From: Rheinheimera mangrovi
Lineage (GTDB): Bacteria > Pseudomonadota > Gammaproteobacteria > Enterobacterales > Alteromonadaceae
Direction: 5' to 3'
Assembly (NCBI RefSeq): GCF_003990335.1
Contig: NZ_CP034683.1
Span: 4,013,501 to 4,077,500, forward strand
DNA: 64,000 bases
Shown: one piece after another, positions 43,664-53,920 of the stretch
Layout: every line of letters begins with the position of its first letter
Numbering within the stretch: the first letter of the stretch is position 1
Program-made: the position numbers and the translations under genes
The notes under the pieces: model-generated
Databases searched by the model: none
Seen by the model: the letters and a program-made list of their open reading frames with translations, nothing else
Told to the model about the DNA's origin: nothing

Positions 43664-46600
43664 TAGCTTTTTCCTTGGTTTTATCCTTTGCTTTACTGCT
43701 TGTCGCAGGTTTGACAGGCCGTTGTTGTGACTCTTGCTCTTGCTGCAAACGTATACGTTTTTCCTGCTCGGCTTTTAACAGCTCAGAACGTGGCACTTCG
43801 ACCTCTGTGGTATGACGCGCCACTTCCACCACTTCTGGCTGGTCAAAATTACCTGTCACGACAAAATTGACTTTAGACACCACTTCAGCCGATTCGACCA
43901 GTTCATCAAGTGCTAAAGCAGCTAAGCCAGTCGCAGGGTTAAACTGCAACAAAGCCACAAGCACTGGCAGACTTGAGGTGATTTTTGGTAAAAACGCCAT
44001 CTGATAATCCAGCTGACGCGTGACTAAATCTGCGTAACCCTGAATTTCAATTTTTCCGGCAGCACCGTCCACTAAGGTATTGTTGGTATGAACCACACCT
44101 TTATCCAGTTGCAAATCACCTTTCATTTCGGTGTAGAAAAAACCTTTAGCAAATATATCTCTGAAATCCAGTTTCAGCTTGCGCACCAGAGATCCCAGAC
44201 TAAACACAGACAATAAACGAGCGCCTTTGTCGCTGACCTCAGACAGAGAGCCTTCGCCTAACTGCCAGTTTAATTTGCCGCCTAAGGTGGCGTAATTAAA
44301 CTGAGTAGGACCGCCAGCCCAACTTAATGTGTCGATTTGAACTTCAGCCGGACTGCCTGCTATAGCTGCACTTAAATGGTAGTCTTTCATCAGTTGGCCA
44401 AAGTCAGGGCTAGTCAATTTAGCAGATAAAGTCGTTACACCGGCTTCAGCATCTTTTTGCCATTGACCTTTAATACTCAATTGATGATTTTTGTAACGGG
44501 ACTCAAAGCTATGAATAGTTAAGCGCTCTCCGTCAGAGTCGGTGTGCATGTTTAACTGGCCTAAATCAAAGGGTCCAAACACACAACTTTTACAATCCAG
44601 TTTGATTGGTGGCAAATCGGCCAGCCATGGCATAGGTTCGGGTTTCACCACGTCAGCCAGAGCTTTGGCAATTTGTTGCTCTTTGGTCAGTTTTGCAATG
44701 GACTCTGCCGCAGCTAAGCTCTCGGCTTCAGCCTGCTTCGGATCGTAAGGGAAGAGTTTTAAAAATTCCAGATTGGCTTCTATACCTTGCGCCATCAGAT
44801 CTTTTGCCAGCTTTAACTGGCCTTTGGTTTGAGCTGAACTAATATCTGCCAGCCAAAAATCTGTTTCAGGTTTTAACAGCAACTGCACTTGATCCAACTG
44901 GATGTCATCTGTCACATGTAGGCTATTTACAGTGGCTTTCACTGACGTCAAAGCTGGCAGCAGTCCAGCCTCATCAGACTGTTGGCTGACTTGCTGGCGC
45001 ACTAAATCAAACCAGGGCATGAAGTCTGTTTTATCTAAATTTGCACTGATGGTAAAACCATCGGCAAAACCGGCATTTTCTTTGGCGCCTAAACTTAAAT
45101 GAGCCCGGCCGATCTGGCCTTGGGCATGCACATAGCTGGCGTCAAAAAACACTAAATCCTGATAGGTCAGAGCAATGATTGAATTGTCCTGGCTGCCGCT
45201 GGACGACCAGTACACAGTGCCGGCCTGACCTGATTTTTTCGCTAAAGGTGCAGGTAATAACAATTGTGTATCAGTTAAATCCAGTGCTAAATCAGCCTGA
45301 TAGGTATAGCCTTCACCAGCCAACAGTAAGTCGAGTTTAAACTGCCAGTTTAAAGGACCGGTTGCAAAGTGCTCCAGTTGAGGAGCTAAACTCAGTAGCA
45401 ATTCATGGCTGTTCTGCAAGCCTTGGCTTAATAACGACACTTTGTAGTTGTCTTGTTGCTGTTCGCCTCGAAAACTAAACTGCAGCGGAATATTACTGAT
45501 AAACAGCTGCAAATCATCGGCTGTCAGTATGTCGTTATGAAATTCAAGCCGCCCCGTCAGGTTCTCGCCGACTAAAGCAGGTGCTGACAAAGACAGCCCA
45601 TTTCGCTCGAAGTCGATAGACCCTTTTACATCAACACTTGGCTCATTCAGGCCTATAGTCAGCCGCACATCACCTTTCACCGGGCCTGTCACCCCTAAAT
45701 ACGCCAGAGTTTCACCCACAGAGTCGTGCAAAGGTGAAGCCTGCATCAGGGTAGTGATCTGTTCAGCCAGCAGTTGTTGTTTGATATCAATAATTAAGTT
45801 GTCGGCATGAAACAAATCCGGAATGCCGACCTGCACACCTTGTTCCACAGGAGCATCAACCAGATAACCAGACTTACTGCTTATCAGCATGGACGCATTT
45901 TCAAAAAATAACTCTGCGGATAAGTCCGTTAAACTTGGCCAGTTTTGATCAAATAAAAACTCAGCATTAGTTACGTCCGCCAGCGCCTGAAATACGCCGT
46001 CTTTTTCGGCATAAGGGTAAGCAGCAAAATCGCCAGACCACAGCACTTTACCTGAACTGACATCACCGGATAACAACGCAGGTTTGAGATACTTAATCAC
46101 AGATTCTGGCATATAGAACTTCGGGAAAAACTGTTCTGCGTTTTGCACAGGTACACCATGTAGCTCTGCAACTAAATCCATATTGGGTTTATCGTCCAGA
46201 TCCACTACCAGCTCGGCTTCCAGGCTAAAAGCGTCTTGCCATAAACTCAGGTAAGGCACCAGAATTTGCCAATTACCAGCGCGCTTCCGCCAGGCCAGCT
46301 CCAACTCAGCGCCTTTATAGCTCCAGTCCTTACTAAAAGCCTGGTCCCATTGCAATGCACCATCTTTCGCTTTTAAGCCCACCCAGCCAAAATGCGGCGA
46401 TGCAACAAAACGGCCATTAAAGCCTTTCACACCTGGAACATCGGCCACAGGAGCTGAAGACAATTCATTAAACTGCCCTGACAGATACCATTGGTCGTTT
46501 TCTGTTAGTAAATCCAGTCTGTCTATTTTGCCATCCAGTTGGTAGGCCAACAAAGATTGCAATTGTTCAGAGCCATCAGAGAATAACTCCAGCAAAGGCC

Positions 46601-47642
46601 GCGCTATACCTAGTTGCAGGTTTTGTAACGAAGCCTGATAACCCAGTTCATTTTGTCTGAGTTGCAGTTGTAAACCCGGCCAGCTTTGGTTGCTGTTACT
46701 CAATGTCATAGGACTGGAGCTTAAATTCCAGCCTTTGGCCATAGGCACCCAACGCAGATAACCGTCAGAAAGCGCTACTTTGTTCCAAACACCATCTTTC
46801 AGCCAGCCGACATTGTTGTCGGATAAAGCCACGTCAATTTGTTGCAACTTACCGGCTTTAATATCGCCCCAGGCGGCAAAGTTTAGTTTGGCGCTATTAA
46901 GTTTGCGGGTTTGTGGTAATAACTGCTGGAACCAGGGCAATAAGTCCAGCTGCTGGCTGGCCAGATACAATTGGCCCTGGGCTTTAGCTGGCTCACCGGT
47001 TAAATCAATAATAAAAGACAAGGTGTTAGCGGTCACATCGGCTACAGATAACTCGCCCCACCCCTGGTGGCGGTCACCATCGTTTTGCCAGTTCAGTGCT
47101 TTGATTTCAAGCCGGATATCTTCATCCTGCGCATTGTTAAACACCAATTGGCTGTCGAGCACAGAAAAATGCTGCAATTGCTTAAAAAACAGATCTTGCA
47201 AGGCATCAAATAGCTGTTGGTTATCCGTAGGAGTGGCAACCCCAGTGCCTAACCAGCGCTGAGCATCTACTCTATAGGTTAAGCCTGTCAGTTCAAAATG
47301 AGCAGCACTGAGTTTCATAGTGCGTAACGATCGCCAGAAATCCAGCCGAATACCTGTTTCCCGTACTGTGAGTTGCGGTTGAAAACTACTGTCCAGTACT
47401 TCAAGTTGCTGCAAAACCAAAGCCGGACCTGTGCCTTGCCAGCCAGCCGACAAAGCGCCAATCCGTACTTCAGTACCGTATTCAGCTTTGATCCACTGTT
47501 CTATGTCGGTTTTATAGCCTGGGGCGTATGGCAGGCCAAAACGCAGAGCTGAGACTAGTGTGGCCATCAACACCACGAAGATAGCAAAGAAAATCCAGAT
47601 TTTGTGTAAGCAATAAAACCAGGCCTGTTTCACAGTCCGCAC
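43656..47642 (-). CDS. yhdP: YhdP family AsmA-like envelope protein
   Basis: A 1328-residue protein anchored by an N-terminal transmembrane helix (residues ~12-33), with a very long repetitive beta-strand periplasmic part and an AsmA-like C-terminal domain ('GKIEIQGYADLVTRQLDYQM'). The tail is Lys/Glu/Gln-rich. In E. coli YhdP, with TamB and YdbH, moves phospholipids to the outer membrane. It starts at a GTG whose G is shared with the rng stop (TAGTG). The partial overlap on both sides indicates coupling within the mreB operon. Confidence 0.92.
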   Translation of the reverse strand: MRTVKQAWFYCLHKIWIFFAIFVVLMATLVSALRFGLPYAPGYKTDIEQWIKAEYGTEVRIGALSAGWQGTGPALVLQQLEVLDSSFQPQLTVRETGIRLDFWRSLRTMKLSAAHFELTGLTYRVDAQRWLGTGVATPTDNQQLFDALQDLFFKQLQHFSVLDSQLVFNNAQDEDIRLEIKALNWQNDGDRHQGWGELSVADVTANTLSFIIDLTGEPAKAQGQLYLASQQLDLLPWFQQLLPQTRKLNSAKLNFAAWGDIKAGKLQQIDVALSDNNVGWLKDGVWNKVALSDGYLRWVPMAKGWNLSSSPMTLSNSNQSWPGLQLQLRQNELGYQASLQNLQLGIARPLLELFSDGSEQLQSLLAYQLDGKIDRLDLLTENDQWYLSGQFNELSSAPVADVPGVKGFNGRFVASPHFGWVGLKAKDGALQWDQAFSKDWSYKGAELELAWRKRAGNWQILVPYLSLWQDAFSLEAELVVDLDDKPNMDLVAELHGVPVQNAEQFFPKFYMPESVIKYLKPALLSGDVSSGKVLWSGDFAAYPYAEKDGVFQALADVTNAEFLFDQNWPSLTDLSAELFFENASMLISSKSGYLVDAPVEQGVQVGIPDLFHADNLIIDIKQQLLAEQITTLMQASPLHDSVGETLAYLGVTGPVKGDVRLTIGLNEPSVDVKGSIDFERNGLSLSAPALVGENLTGRLEFHNDILTADDLQLFISNIPLQFSFRGEQQQDNYKVSLLSQGLQNSHELLLSLAPQLEHFATGPLNWQFKLDLLLAGEGYTYQADLALDLTDTQLLLPAPLAKKSGQAGTVYWSSSGSQDNSIIALTYQDLVFFDASYVHAQGQIGRAHLSLGAKENAGFADGFTISANLDKTDFMPWFDLVRQQVSQQSDEAGLLPALTSVKATVNSLHVTDDIQLDQVQLLLKPETDFWLADISSAQTKGQLKLAKDLMAQGIEANLEFLKLFPYDPKQAEAESLAAAESIAKLTKEQQIAKALADVVKPEPMPWLADLPPIKLDCKSCVFGPFDLGQLNMHTDSDGERLTIHSFESRYKNHQLSIKGQWQKDAEAGVTTLSAKLTSPDFGQLMKDYHLSAAIAGSPAEVQIDTLSWAGGPTQFNYATLGGKLNWQLGEGSLSEVSDKGARLLSVFSLGSLVRKLKLDFRDIFAKGFFYTEMKGDLQLDKGVVHTNNTLVDGAAGKIEIQGYADLVTRQLDYQMAFLPKITSSLPVLVALLQFNPATGLAALALDELVESAEVVSKVNFVVTGNFDQPEVVEVARHTTEVEVPRSELLKAEQEKRIRLQQEQESQQRPVKPATSSKAKDKTKEKANG

Positions 47643-49111
47643 TACATCATCACCACATCAAATTGTTCCTGACCGTATTGAGGTTCGATCACCACGCTGA
47701 TTTGTTTACCAATAAACACTTCGAGTTCAGCCATGCTATGAAATTCATCGTTTATTAGCGCATCTTTTACCGCAGGTGACGCATAAACCACAAATTTATC
47801 TGCCACATAAGCGCGGTTCACCCGCACTATTTCGCGCAAAATCTCAAAACAGACAGTTTCAACCGTTTTTAAACTGCCACGGCCAGCGCAAATTGGACAC
47901 TCACCACAAAGCACATGTTCCAGACTTTCACGGGTGCGTTTGCGGGTCATTTCGACTAAACCCAAAGCTGAAAATCCATGAATATTGGTTTTGGTTTTAT
48001 CCCGGCCTAATGCCACTTCCAGACTATGCAATACGCGCTTTTGATGGTCTTCGCTTTGCATGTCGATAAAGTCGATAATAATTATGCCACCCAGATTACG
48101 TAATCTCAGCTGGCGGGCTATCGCCTGAGTGGCTTCAGTGTTGGTATTAAAAATAGTTTCTTCTAAGTTACGGTGCCCGACAAAAGCACCGGTATTGACG
48201 TCTATAGTGGTCATGGCTTCGGTTTGATCGATCATCAGATAACCGCCACTTTTCAGCATGACCCGACGCTCCAGCGCCCGCTGAATTTCATTTTCGACAT
48301 CAAATAAATCAAACACTGGCCGCTCGCCCGGATAATACTCCAGCCGGGCAGTCATCTCTGGGACAAACTCTTCGGTGAACGCATGTAACTGCTGGTAGGT
48401 CAGCTTGCTGTCGATGCGCACCCGCTCTAAATCAGAACCAACAAAGTCACGCAAAATGCGGTAAGCCAAAGTGAGCTCTTCGTACAGCATGGTTTCTTTG
48501 CGGGCATTTTTTTTACGTTTTAATACTTTGGCCCATAACTTCTGCAAAAACTTACCATCGTGCAGCAGTTCATCTTCACCGGCACCTTCGGCGGCAGTAC
48601 GCACTATGTAACCGCCAGTTTCATCCAGACAAGTGCTGACAATATCTTTTAAGCGCTGGCGTTCTGCTTCACTTTCAATACGTTGCGATACACCCACATG
48701 AGCAGAACCCGGCATAAACACCAAATGGCGGCTAGGCAAGGTGATGTCTGTCGTTAAACGAGCGCCTTTGGTGCCTAATGGGTCTTTCACCACTTGCACC
48801 AGCAAAAACTGGCCTTCATGCACTAAAAGCCGAATATCTTTCACCGGACCGGCTTTTAACTCAGCATCGGCAATATTTAAACCGGCCGTGACAATATCGG
48901 ATGCATGCAAAAACGCGGCTTTATCTAAGCCTATATCAACAAATGCAGCCTGCATACCAGGCAAAACCCGACTGATTTTGCCCATATAAATATTGCCGAC
49001 CAGACCATGTTTAGCCTGACGTTCAATATGCACTTCCTGCAATACACCGTTTTCAATCAAGGCCACACGAGTTTCACTTGGCGTGACGTTGATCAGTAAT
49101 TCTGCGCTCAT
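47642..49111 (-). CDS. rng: Ribonuclease G
   Basis: A 489-residue endoribonuclease that matures the 5' end of 16S rRNA and degrades some mRNAs. The S1 domain is at ~36-125 ('GNIYMGKISRVLPGMQAAFV'), the catalytic DNase I-like core includes 'TIDVNTGAFVGHRN' and 'GGIIIIDFIDM', and the zinc link is 'CGECPICAGRG' (~406-416). The short length and lack of an RNase E-type scaffold tail make it RNase G. It is in the order mreD-maf-rng-yhdP, the classical arrangement. Confidence 0.96.
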   Translation of the reverse strand: MSAELLINVTPSETRVALIENGVLQEVHIERQAKHGLVGNIYMGKISRVLPGMQAAFVDIGLDKAAFLHASDIVTAGLNIADAELKAGPVKDIRLLVHEGQFLLVQVVKDPLGTKGARLTTDITLPSRHLVFMPGSAHVGVSQRIESEAERQRLKDIVSTCLDETGGYIVRTAAEGAGEDELLHDGKFLQKLWAKVLKRKKNARKETMLYEELTLAYRILRDFVGSDLERVRIDSKLTYQQLHAFTEEFVPEMTARLEYYPGERPVFDLFDVENEIQRALERRVMLKSGGYLMIDQTEAMTTIDVNTGAFVGHRNLEETIFNTNTEATQAIARQLRLRNLGGIIIIDFIDMQSEDHQKRVLHSLEVALGRDKTKTNIHGFSALGLVEMTRKRTRESLEHVLCGECPICAGRGSLKTVETVCFEILREIVRVNRAYVADKFVVYASPAVKDALINDEFHSMAELEVFIGKQISVVIEPQYGQEQFDVVMM

Positions 49112-49671
49112 AGTGCATCCTTCAGTGTGAGCAGCAGCTGTGCGGTTTCATATAAAGGCAAACCTACCACAGCAAAGTAACTGCCATCTATGCGTTGTAC
49201 AAACTGACCAGCCAGTCCCTGAATACCATAACCGCCCGCTTTATCAGCAGGTTCACCTGTATTCCAGTACCAGAGTATTTCCTGTTCAGACAGAGCTTTA
49301 AACCAGACTTTAGTCACGACAGTGGTACTGATTATGTCTTGTTCAGTTGCAATAGCCACAGCAGTTTTCACCCAATGACTACGCCCTGATAATAACCTCA
49401 TCATGCGCTGAAAATCAGCCAAATCTGCAGGTTTACCTAAAACTAACTCATCGACCTGCACTATGGTATCGGCACCTAAGGTGGGAAGTGGAGTGGTTTG
49501 ACTGGAAAAACCTGCGCGGGCTTTTTGCTCTGCTAAACGCAGTACGTACTGATCAGCGTTTTCGCCTGCAAGCTGAGTTTCGTCAATAGTACCGCTGACC
49601 AGCACAAAATCCTGCTGCAACTGGCCTAATAATTCGCGGCGACGGGGTGAAGCGGACGCAAGGGCTATCAT
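49108..49671 (-). CDS. maf: Maf-like nucleoside triphosphate pyrophosphatase
   Basis: A 187-residue Maf protein (YhdE type) that hydrolyses dTTP/UTP and modified pyrimidine nucleotides. Motifs are 'IALASASPRRRELLGQL', 'LGADTIVQVDELVLGKP', 'SGRSHWVKTAVAIAT' and 'DKAGGYGIQGLAGQFV'. The longer frame begins at TTG 49683; the ATG at 49671 gives the standard N-terminus, a few bases behind the mreD stop. It overlaps rng by four bases. Confidence 0.95.
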   Translation of the reverse strand: MIALASASPRRRELLGQLQQDFVLVSGTIDETQLAGENADQYVLRLAEQKARAGFSSQTTPLPTLGADTIVQVDELVLGKPADLADFQRMMRLLSGRSHWVKTAVAIATEQDIISTTVVTKVWFKALSEQEILWYWNTGEPADKAGGYGIQGLAGQFVQRIDGSYFAVVGLPLYETAQLLLTLKDAL

Positions 49672-49679
49672 AAAAACAC

Positions 49680-50162
49680 TCAATGAATTTTAAACTGGCG
49701 GCGGATACGGCGTAGTAACCAGAAGATCCATGGCCAGACTGCAGCTCCGGTCACCACAGGCCATAAATAAGCCATGGTAAAAACCACACCTGTTAAGAAA
49801 TGACTGAGCCAAAAGATAAAGTAATGATAGAAAGCCAAAAACAGCGCTATAACTAAACTTTGCTGCAAAATGGAAAAGTTACGGATTTTTAAATGATGTG
49901 CTGAGCAGAAATAAATAATGACTGAATAGGCCAGCGCATTCACACCAAGCACAGTGCCTACCAATACATCCAATAAGAACCCCACCACAAATGCAGTGCC
50001 AATACTGACGCGAAACGGCAAAGCCAAAGCCCAGTAAAACAACACCAGCAAAGGCCAGTCAGGCCTGAATAACTTCACTATTGCAGGCAGTGGCACTACT
50101 GCCAGCACCAGAGAAAACATTAAAGATAAATACACCAGAATTAAACGATGCGACTTTTCCAT
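49680..50162 (-). CDS. mreD: Rod shape-determining protein MreD
   Basis: A 160-residue inner membrane protein with five to six hydrophobic helices and the 'RPDWPLLVLFYWALALPFRV' motif of MreD, followed by 'GFLLDVLVGTVLGVNALAY'. It is part of the elongasome with MreB, MreC, RodA and PBP2. Its start shares one base with the mreC stop. Confidence 0.95.
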   Translation of the reverse strand: MEKSHRLILVYLSLMFSLVLAVVPLPAIVKLFRPDWPLLVLFYWALALPFRVSIGTAFVVGFLLDVLVGTVLGVNALAYSVIIYFCSAHHLKIRNFSILQQSLVIALFLAFYHYFIFWLSHFLTGVVFTMAYLWPVVTGAAVWPWIFWLLRRIRRQFKIH

Positions 50163-51049
50163 CAGCGATCTCCTGCCACAGCAGCGGCTTCAGCTTCAGG
50201 CGGAGCTATTTGTTCGTCAATTTCCGGTTTAGCTTTAGGCCAGACTAATAACACGTAGCGAATACGATCCAGTTGGGCGTAAGGCCGGGCATAGACCTGT
50301 AAAAATGGTTGTTGTGCATTACGGCTGATACGCACCACTTCAGCTACCGGGTAGCCTTCAGGGAAAACACCGTCCAAACCTGAGGTAATCAGCTTGTCAC
50401 CTTGCTGAATATCGGCACTGTGCGGGATATGCATCAATCGCACTTCGTCCGACTGACCTAAACCTTCAGCCACTACATGATCGCCGTTGCGTTCTACCCG
50501 CAAAGATATCGCATGAGTGGTATCAGAAATGAGTAAAGCGCGACTGCTGGTCGGCCCCACACTGACGATTTGCCCAAGTACACCTAAATCATCAATTAAA
50601 GGTTGCTGCGCCACGACTCCGTCATTGCTGCCTTTGTTGATCACAATCTGGTTACTGAACGGATGGCTGTACACCGCTAATACTTCAGCGACCAGTCTTT
50701 TATTATCCGCGACAGGCACAGAACCTAACAAGGAACGAAGTTTGTCATTTTCCTGCTGCAAAAACTGCAGCCGTTGCATCTGAGTGTTTTGTCTGAGCAA
50801 AGTTTCACGCAACTTCTGGTTTTGTTCCAGTAAACGCTGGTGAGACATAAATTGTTCGGAGGCATCGGACATCATGGCCTGGGGCAAATTGGCCAGATAA
50901 TACAAAGGACTCACAGTTGCGGTTAAATAACTACGCAACTGTGTGGAGCTGTCGGTAAATCGATCCAGCGTCATTAGCCCAACACTGCATAAGACTGCAA
51001 AAAACAGCCGTAATGGCAGAGATGGGCCACGCTCAAAGATAGGTTTCAT
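50162..51049 (-). CDS. mreC: Rod shape-determining protein MreC
   Basis: A 295-residue bitopic protein: transmembrane helix at ~11-28, a periplasmic coiled coil at ~65-112 ('LLEQNQKLRETLLRQNTQMQ'), then the double beta-barrel domain ('VAEVLAVYSHPFSNQIVINK', 'GDKLITSGLDGVFPEGYPVA'). It links the MreB filament to peptidoglycan synthases. It starts 14 bases behind the mreB stop. Confidence 0.96.
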   Translation of the reverse strand: MKPIFERGPSLPLRLFFAVLCSVGLMTLDRFTDSSTQLRSYLTATVSPLYYLANLPQAMMSDASEQFMSHQRLLEQNQKLRETLLRQNTQMQRLQFLQQENDKLRSLLGSVPVADNKRLVAEVLAVYSHPFSNQIVINKGSNDGVVAQQPLIDDLGVLGQIVSVGPTSSRALLISDTTHAISLRVERNGDHVVAEGLGQSDEVRLMHIPHSADIQQGDKLITSGLDGVFPEGYPVAEVVRISRNAQQPFLQVYARPYAQLDRIRYVLLVWPKAKPEIDEQIAPPEAEAAAVAGDR

Positions 51050-51063
51050 TCAGGACTGACTTG

Positions 51064-52128
<1,065 letters not shown>

Positions 52129-52335
52129 CTAAGAGGTGGTGACACAAGGTGCCCGACGAAATGGTGCTTATTTTAAGTAACAAAACGCCAAGAAAATAGC
52201 TTTATCTTTAGTTTTTACCAAATTAAACCAAAGCCATTGAAAAGCCAAATGTTTCATAGTCAGACAAGAGAGATGTGGACTTCCCCTAAAACACTAGACA
52301 CTCCTTAGGTTAAAATACAACTTTAGGAGGGCACC

Positions 52336-52623
52336 ATGTCCAAGCAACGTTTTACACCAGAATTCAAAGCCGAAGCTATCAAACAAATCACAGAACGTGG
52401 ATATTCCGTTAAAGATGTATCTGAGCGCTTAGGCGTATCAGACAACAGCCTTTATAAGTGGCTCAAGGAACATAATCAGGCCACTAATCCAGATCCTGTA
52501 GTGACGCAGCAGCAGGATTTAGCCGCTGAAAATGCCAGGCTAAAAGCCGCTTTAAAACGGGCTGAAGAAGAGCGGGACATCCTAAAAAAGGCCGCCGCAT
52601 ACTTTGCCAAGCAGTTCAGTTAA
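52336..52623 (+). CDS. IS3-family transposase OrfA
   Basis: A 95-residue DNA-binding protein: helix-turn-helix 'FTPEFKAEAIKQITERGYSV' continuing 'KDVSERLGVSDNSLYKWLK', then a leucine-zipper-like helix ('LAAENARLKAALKRAEEERD'). Near its 3' end an A AAA AAG heptamer (52584-52590) is in the phase required for -1 frameshifting, so OrfAB transposase should be produced. AGGAGGG precedes the ATG. Confidence 0.94.
   Translation: MSKQRFTPEFKAEAIKQITERGYSVKDVSERLGVSDNSLYKWLKEHNQATNPDPVVTQQQDLAAENARLKAALKRAEEERDILKKAAAYFAKQFS
52587..52590 (+). promoter_or_regulatory. Programmed -1 frameshift site
   Basis: The slippery heptamer A AAA AAG spans 52584-52590 and its codons AAA AAG are in the orfA frame. 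The -1 frame stays open from here into orfB, giving one fused protein. Confidence 0.75.
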
Positions 52624-52661
52624 GGTATGCCTTTATCCGCGATAACCAGAACTGCCATCCT

Positions 52662-53498
52662 GTGCGGTTGATGTGTACCATGCTGCGTGTCCATCACAGC
52701 GGCTATTATCAATGGCTGAAGCAGCCTGAATCAAACAGAGCACGTGAGAACCAGCGTTTAACGGCACTGATTAAAGAGTCATGGCTTGAAAGCGGCGGCA
52801 TTTATGGCAGCCCTCGTATCCATGTTGATTTACGTGAAGCCGGTGAAACCTGCTCGGAGAATCGCGTAGCTCGCTTGATGAATTTGGCTGGCCTCAAAGC
52901 TATTCGTGGTTATAAAACGCCACGTTATCGTGCGGGTAAACCCGCTGTACCGGCAAAAAACCAGTTACAGCGTGAATTTACTTATAACGAGCCAAATAAA
53001 GCCTGGGTAACTGATATCACCTATATCAGAACCTACGAGGGCTTTTTATATCTTGCCGTAGTGTTAGATCTGTACTCTCGACGAGTCATTGGTTGGTCGA
53101 TGAAGGCCACGCTGGCGAAAGAAATTGTGCTTGATGCGTTGTTAATGGCTGTCTGGCGCAGGAAACCGAAACAACCGGTCATCATACATTCTGACCAAGG
53201 CTCCCAGTTCAGTAGCGATGAATGGAAACGATTTCTGGATACACACAAACTCTCAGCCAGCATGAGTCGGCGCGGTAACTGTTGGGATAATGCGGTTGCC
53301 GAATCCTTCTTTAGTTCACTGAAAAAAGAGCAGATTAAACGGAGAATTTATAACAACCGTGAAGAAGCGCGTAGTGACATTTTTGAGTACATCGAGGTAT
53401 TTTATAACCGTCGGCGCAGACACAGTCATTTAGGACAGTTATCACCAGCAGATTATGAGGAAAAAGCTAATCTCAACGAGGTTAACGAGTGTCTATGA
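52662..53498 (+). CDS. IS3-family transposase OrfB (integrase domain)
   Basis: A 278-residue catalytic domain in the -1 frame relative to orfA, normally made as OrfAB. The N-terminal part is HTH_21-like ('HHSGYYQWLKQPESNRAREN', 'YGSPRIHVDLREAGE'). The rve domain has DDE residues in 'WVTDITYI', 'IHSDQGSQFSS' and 'CWDNAVAESFFSSLKKE'. The C-terminal 'FYNRRRRHSHLGQLSPADYE' is typical. Intact, so the element may still be active. The listed start is GTG; an independent start is not certain. Confidence 0.93.
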   Translation: MRLMCTMLRVHHSGYYQWLKQPESNRARENQRLTALIKESWLESGGIYGSPRIHVDLREAGETCSENRVARLMNLAGLKAIRGYKTPRYRAGKPAVPAKNQLQREFTYNEPNKAWVTDITYIRTYEGFLYLAVVLDLYSRRVIGWSMKATLAKEIVLDALLMAVWRRKPKQPVIIHSDQGSQFSSDEWKRFLDTHKLSASMSRRGNCWDNAVAESFFSSLKKEQIKRRIYNNREEARSDIFEYIEVFYNRRRRHSHLGQLSPADYEEKANLNEVNECL

Positions 53499-53770
53499 GA
53501 TTGGGGGAAGTCCACAGTATAGTGGAGGAGACACCGAAACTTGACGTTTTAGCAATGGACCTGGTGCAATATTGCGAAGGCGGAACTACGAAAATCCGGG
53601 CGTCTATTCGTATTAACTCAAACGTATTGCTGAATTTTTAAAGTCCCTTTTGACAAACCTTTCGAAGAGCATACAAAGAGCGGGTCTCGAACCCGCTTAT
53701 GGTAAGGCTAGGTTCAATGGTTCAATACACAGCGGAAATCAGCCTGGGCTGGAAGGGTTTATGTGAATTT

Positions 53771-53805
53771 CGAGACGGGCCGGGACAAGCCACGGCCCCC
53801 ACAAT
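53771..53805 (-). repeat. REP-like palindrome
   Basis: On the minus strand: CATTGTGGGGGCCGTGGCTT then GTCCCGGCCCGTCTCG. It shares most bases with 37583-37617, including flanking CAATGT-like and CGTCTC ends. Confidence 0.65.
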
Positions 53806-53844
53806 GAACATTGCATATTAATAAACATAATCTGGGTTAATAAT

Positions 53845-53873
53845 TCGTAGGAGCGGGTCTTGCACCTGCCCCT
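53845..53873 (+). repeat. REP-like palindrome, shorter relative
   Basis: CGTAGGAGCGGGTCTTGCAC followed by CTGCCCCTC. It has the same GTAGGRGCGGG...CTTG...CGCCC plan as the other two REP-like units. Confidence 0.5.
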
Positions 53874-53920
53874 CAAAATTACAATCCAATGCTAAAACTC
53901 TAATCAGGCTTCCGATGCAT

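Larger units (their letters stand above)
52274..53516 (+). mobile_element. IS3-family insertion sequence (1243 bp, intact)
   Basis: Terminal inverted repeats begin TGTGGACTTCCCC at the left (52274) and, as reverse complement, TGTGGACTTCCCC at the right (ending 53516). Imperfect similarity continues to about 30 bases, ending AGACACTC on both sides. It carries orfA and orfB with a programmed frameshift site and a complete DDE triad. Flanking bases AGA and GTA do not form the 3-base direct repeat expected for this family. It lies between mreB and the MSHA operon. Confidence 0.95.
53517..53920. other. Intergenic region between the IS element and mshQ
   Basis: About 400 bases with no gene, the 3' flank of the MSHA operon. 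It holds a GC hairpin at 53679-53697 (AGCGGG/CCCGCT around TCTCGAA), REP-like palindromes at 53771-53805 and 53845-53873, and AT-rich stretches between. The hairpins may end mshQ transcription. Confidence 0.55.

Noticed and set aside
53679..53697. A complete tRNA gene at the T-arm-like hairpin
   Set aside because: No acceptor, D or anticodon stems could be paired on either side.
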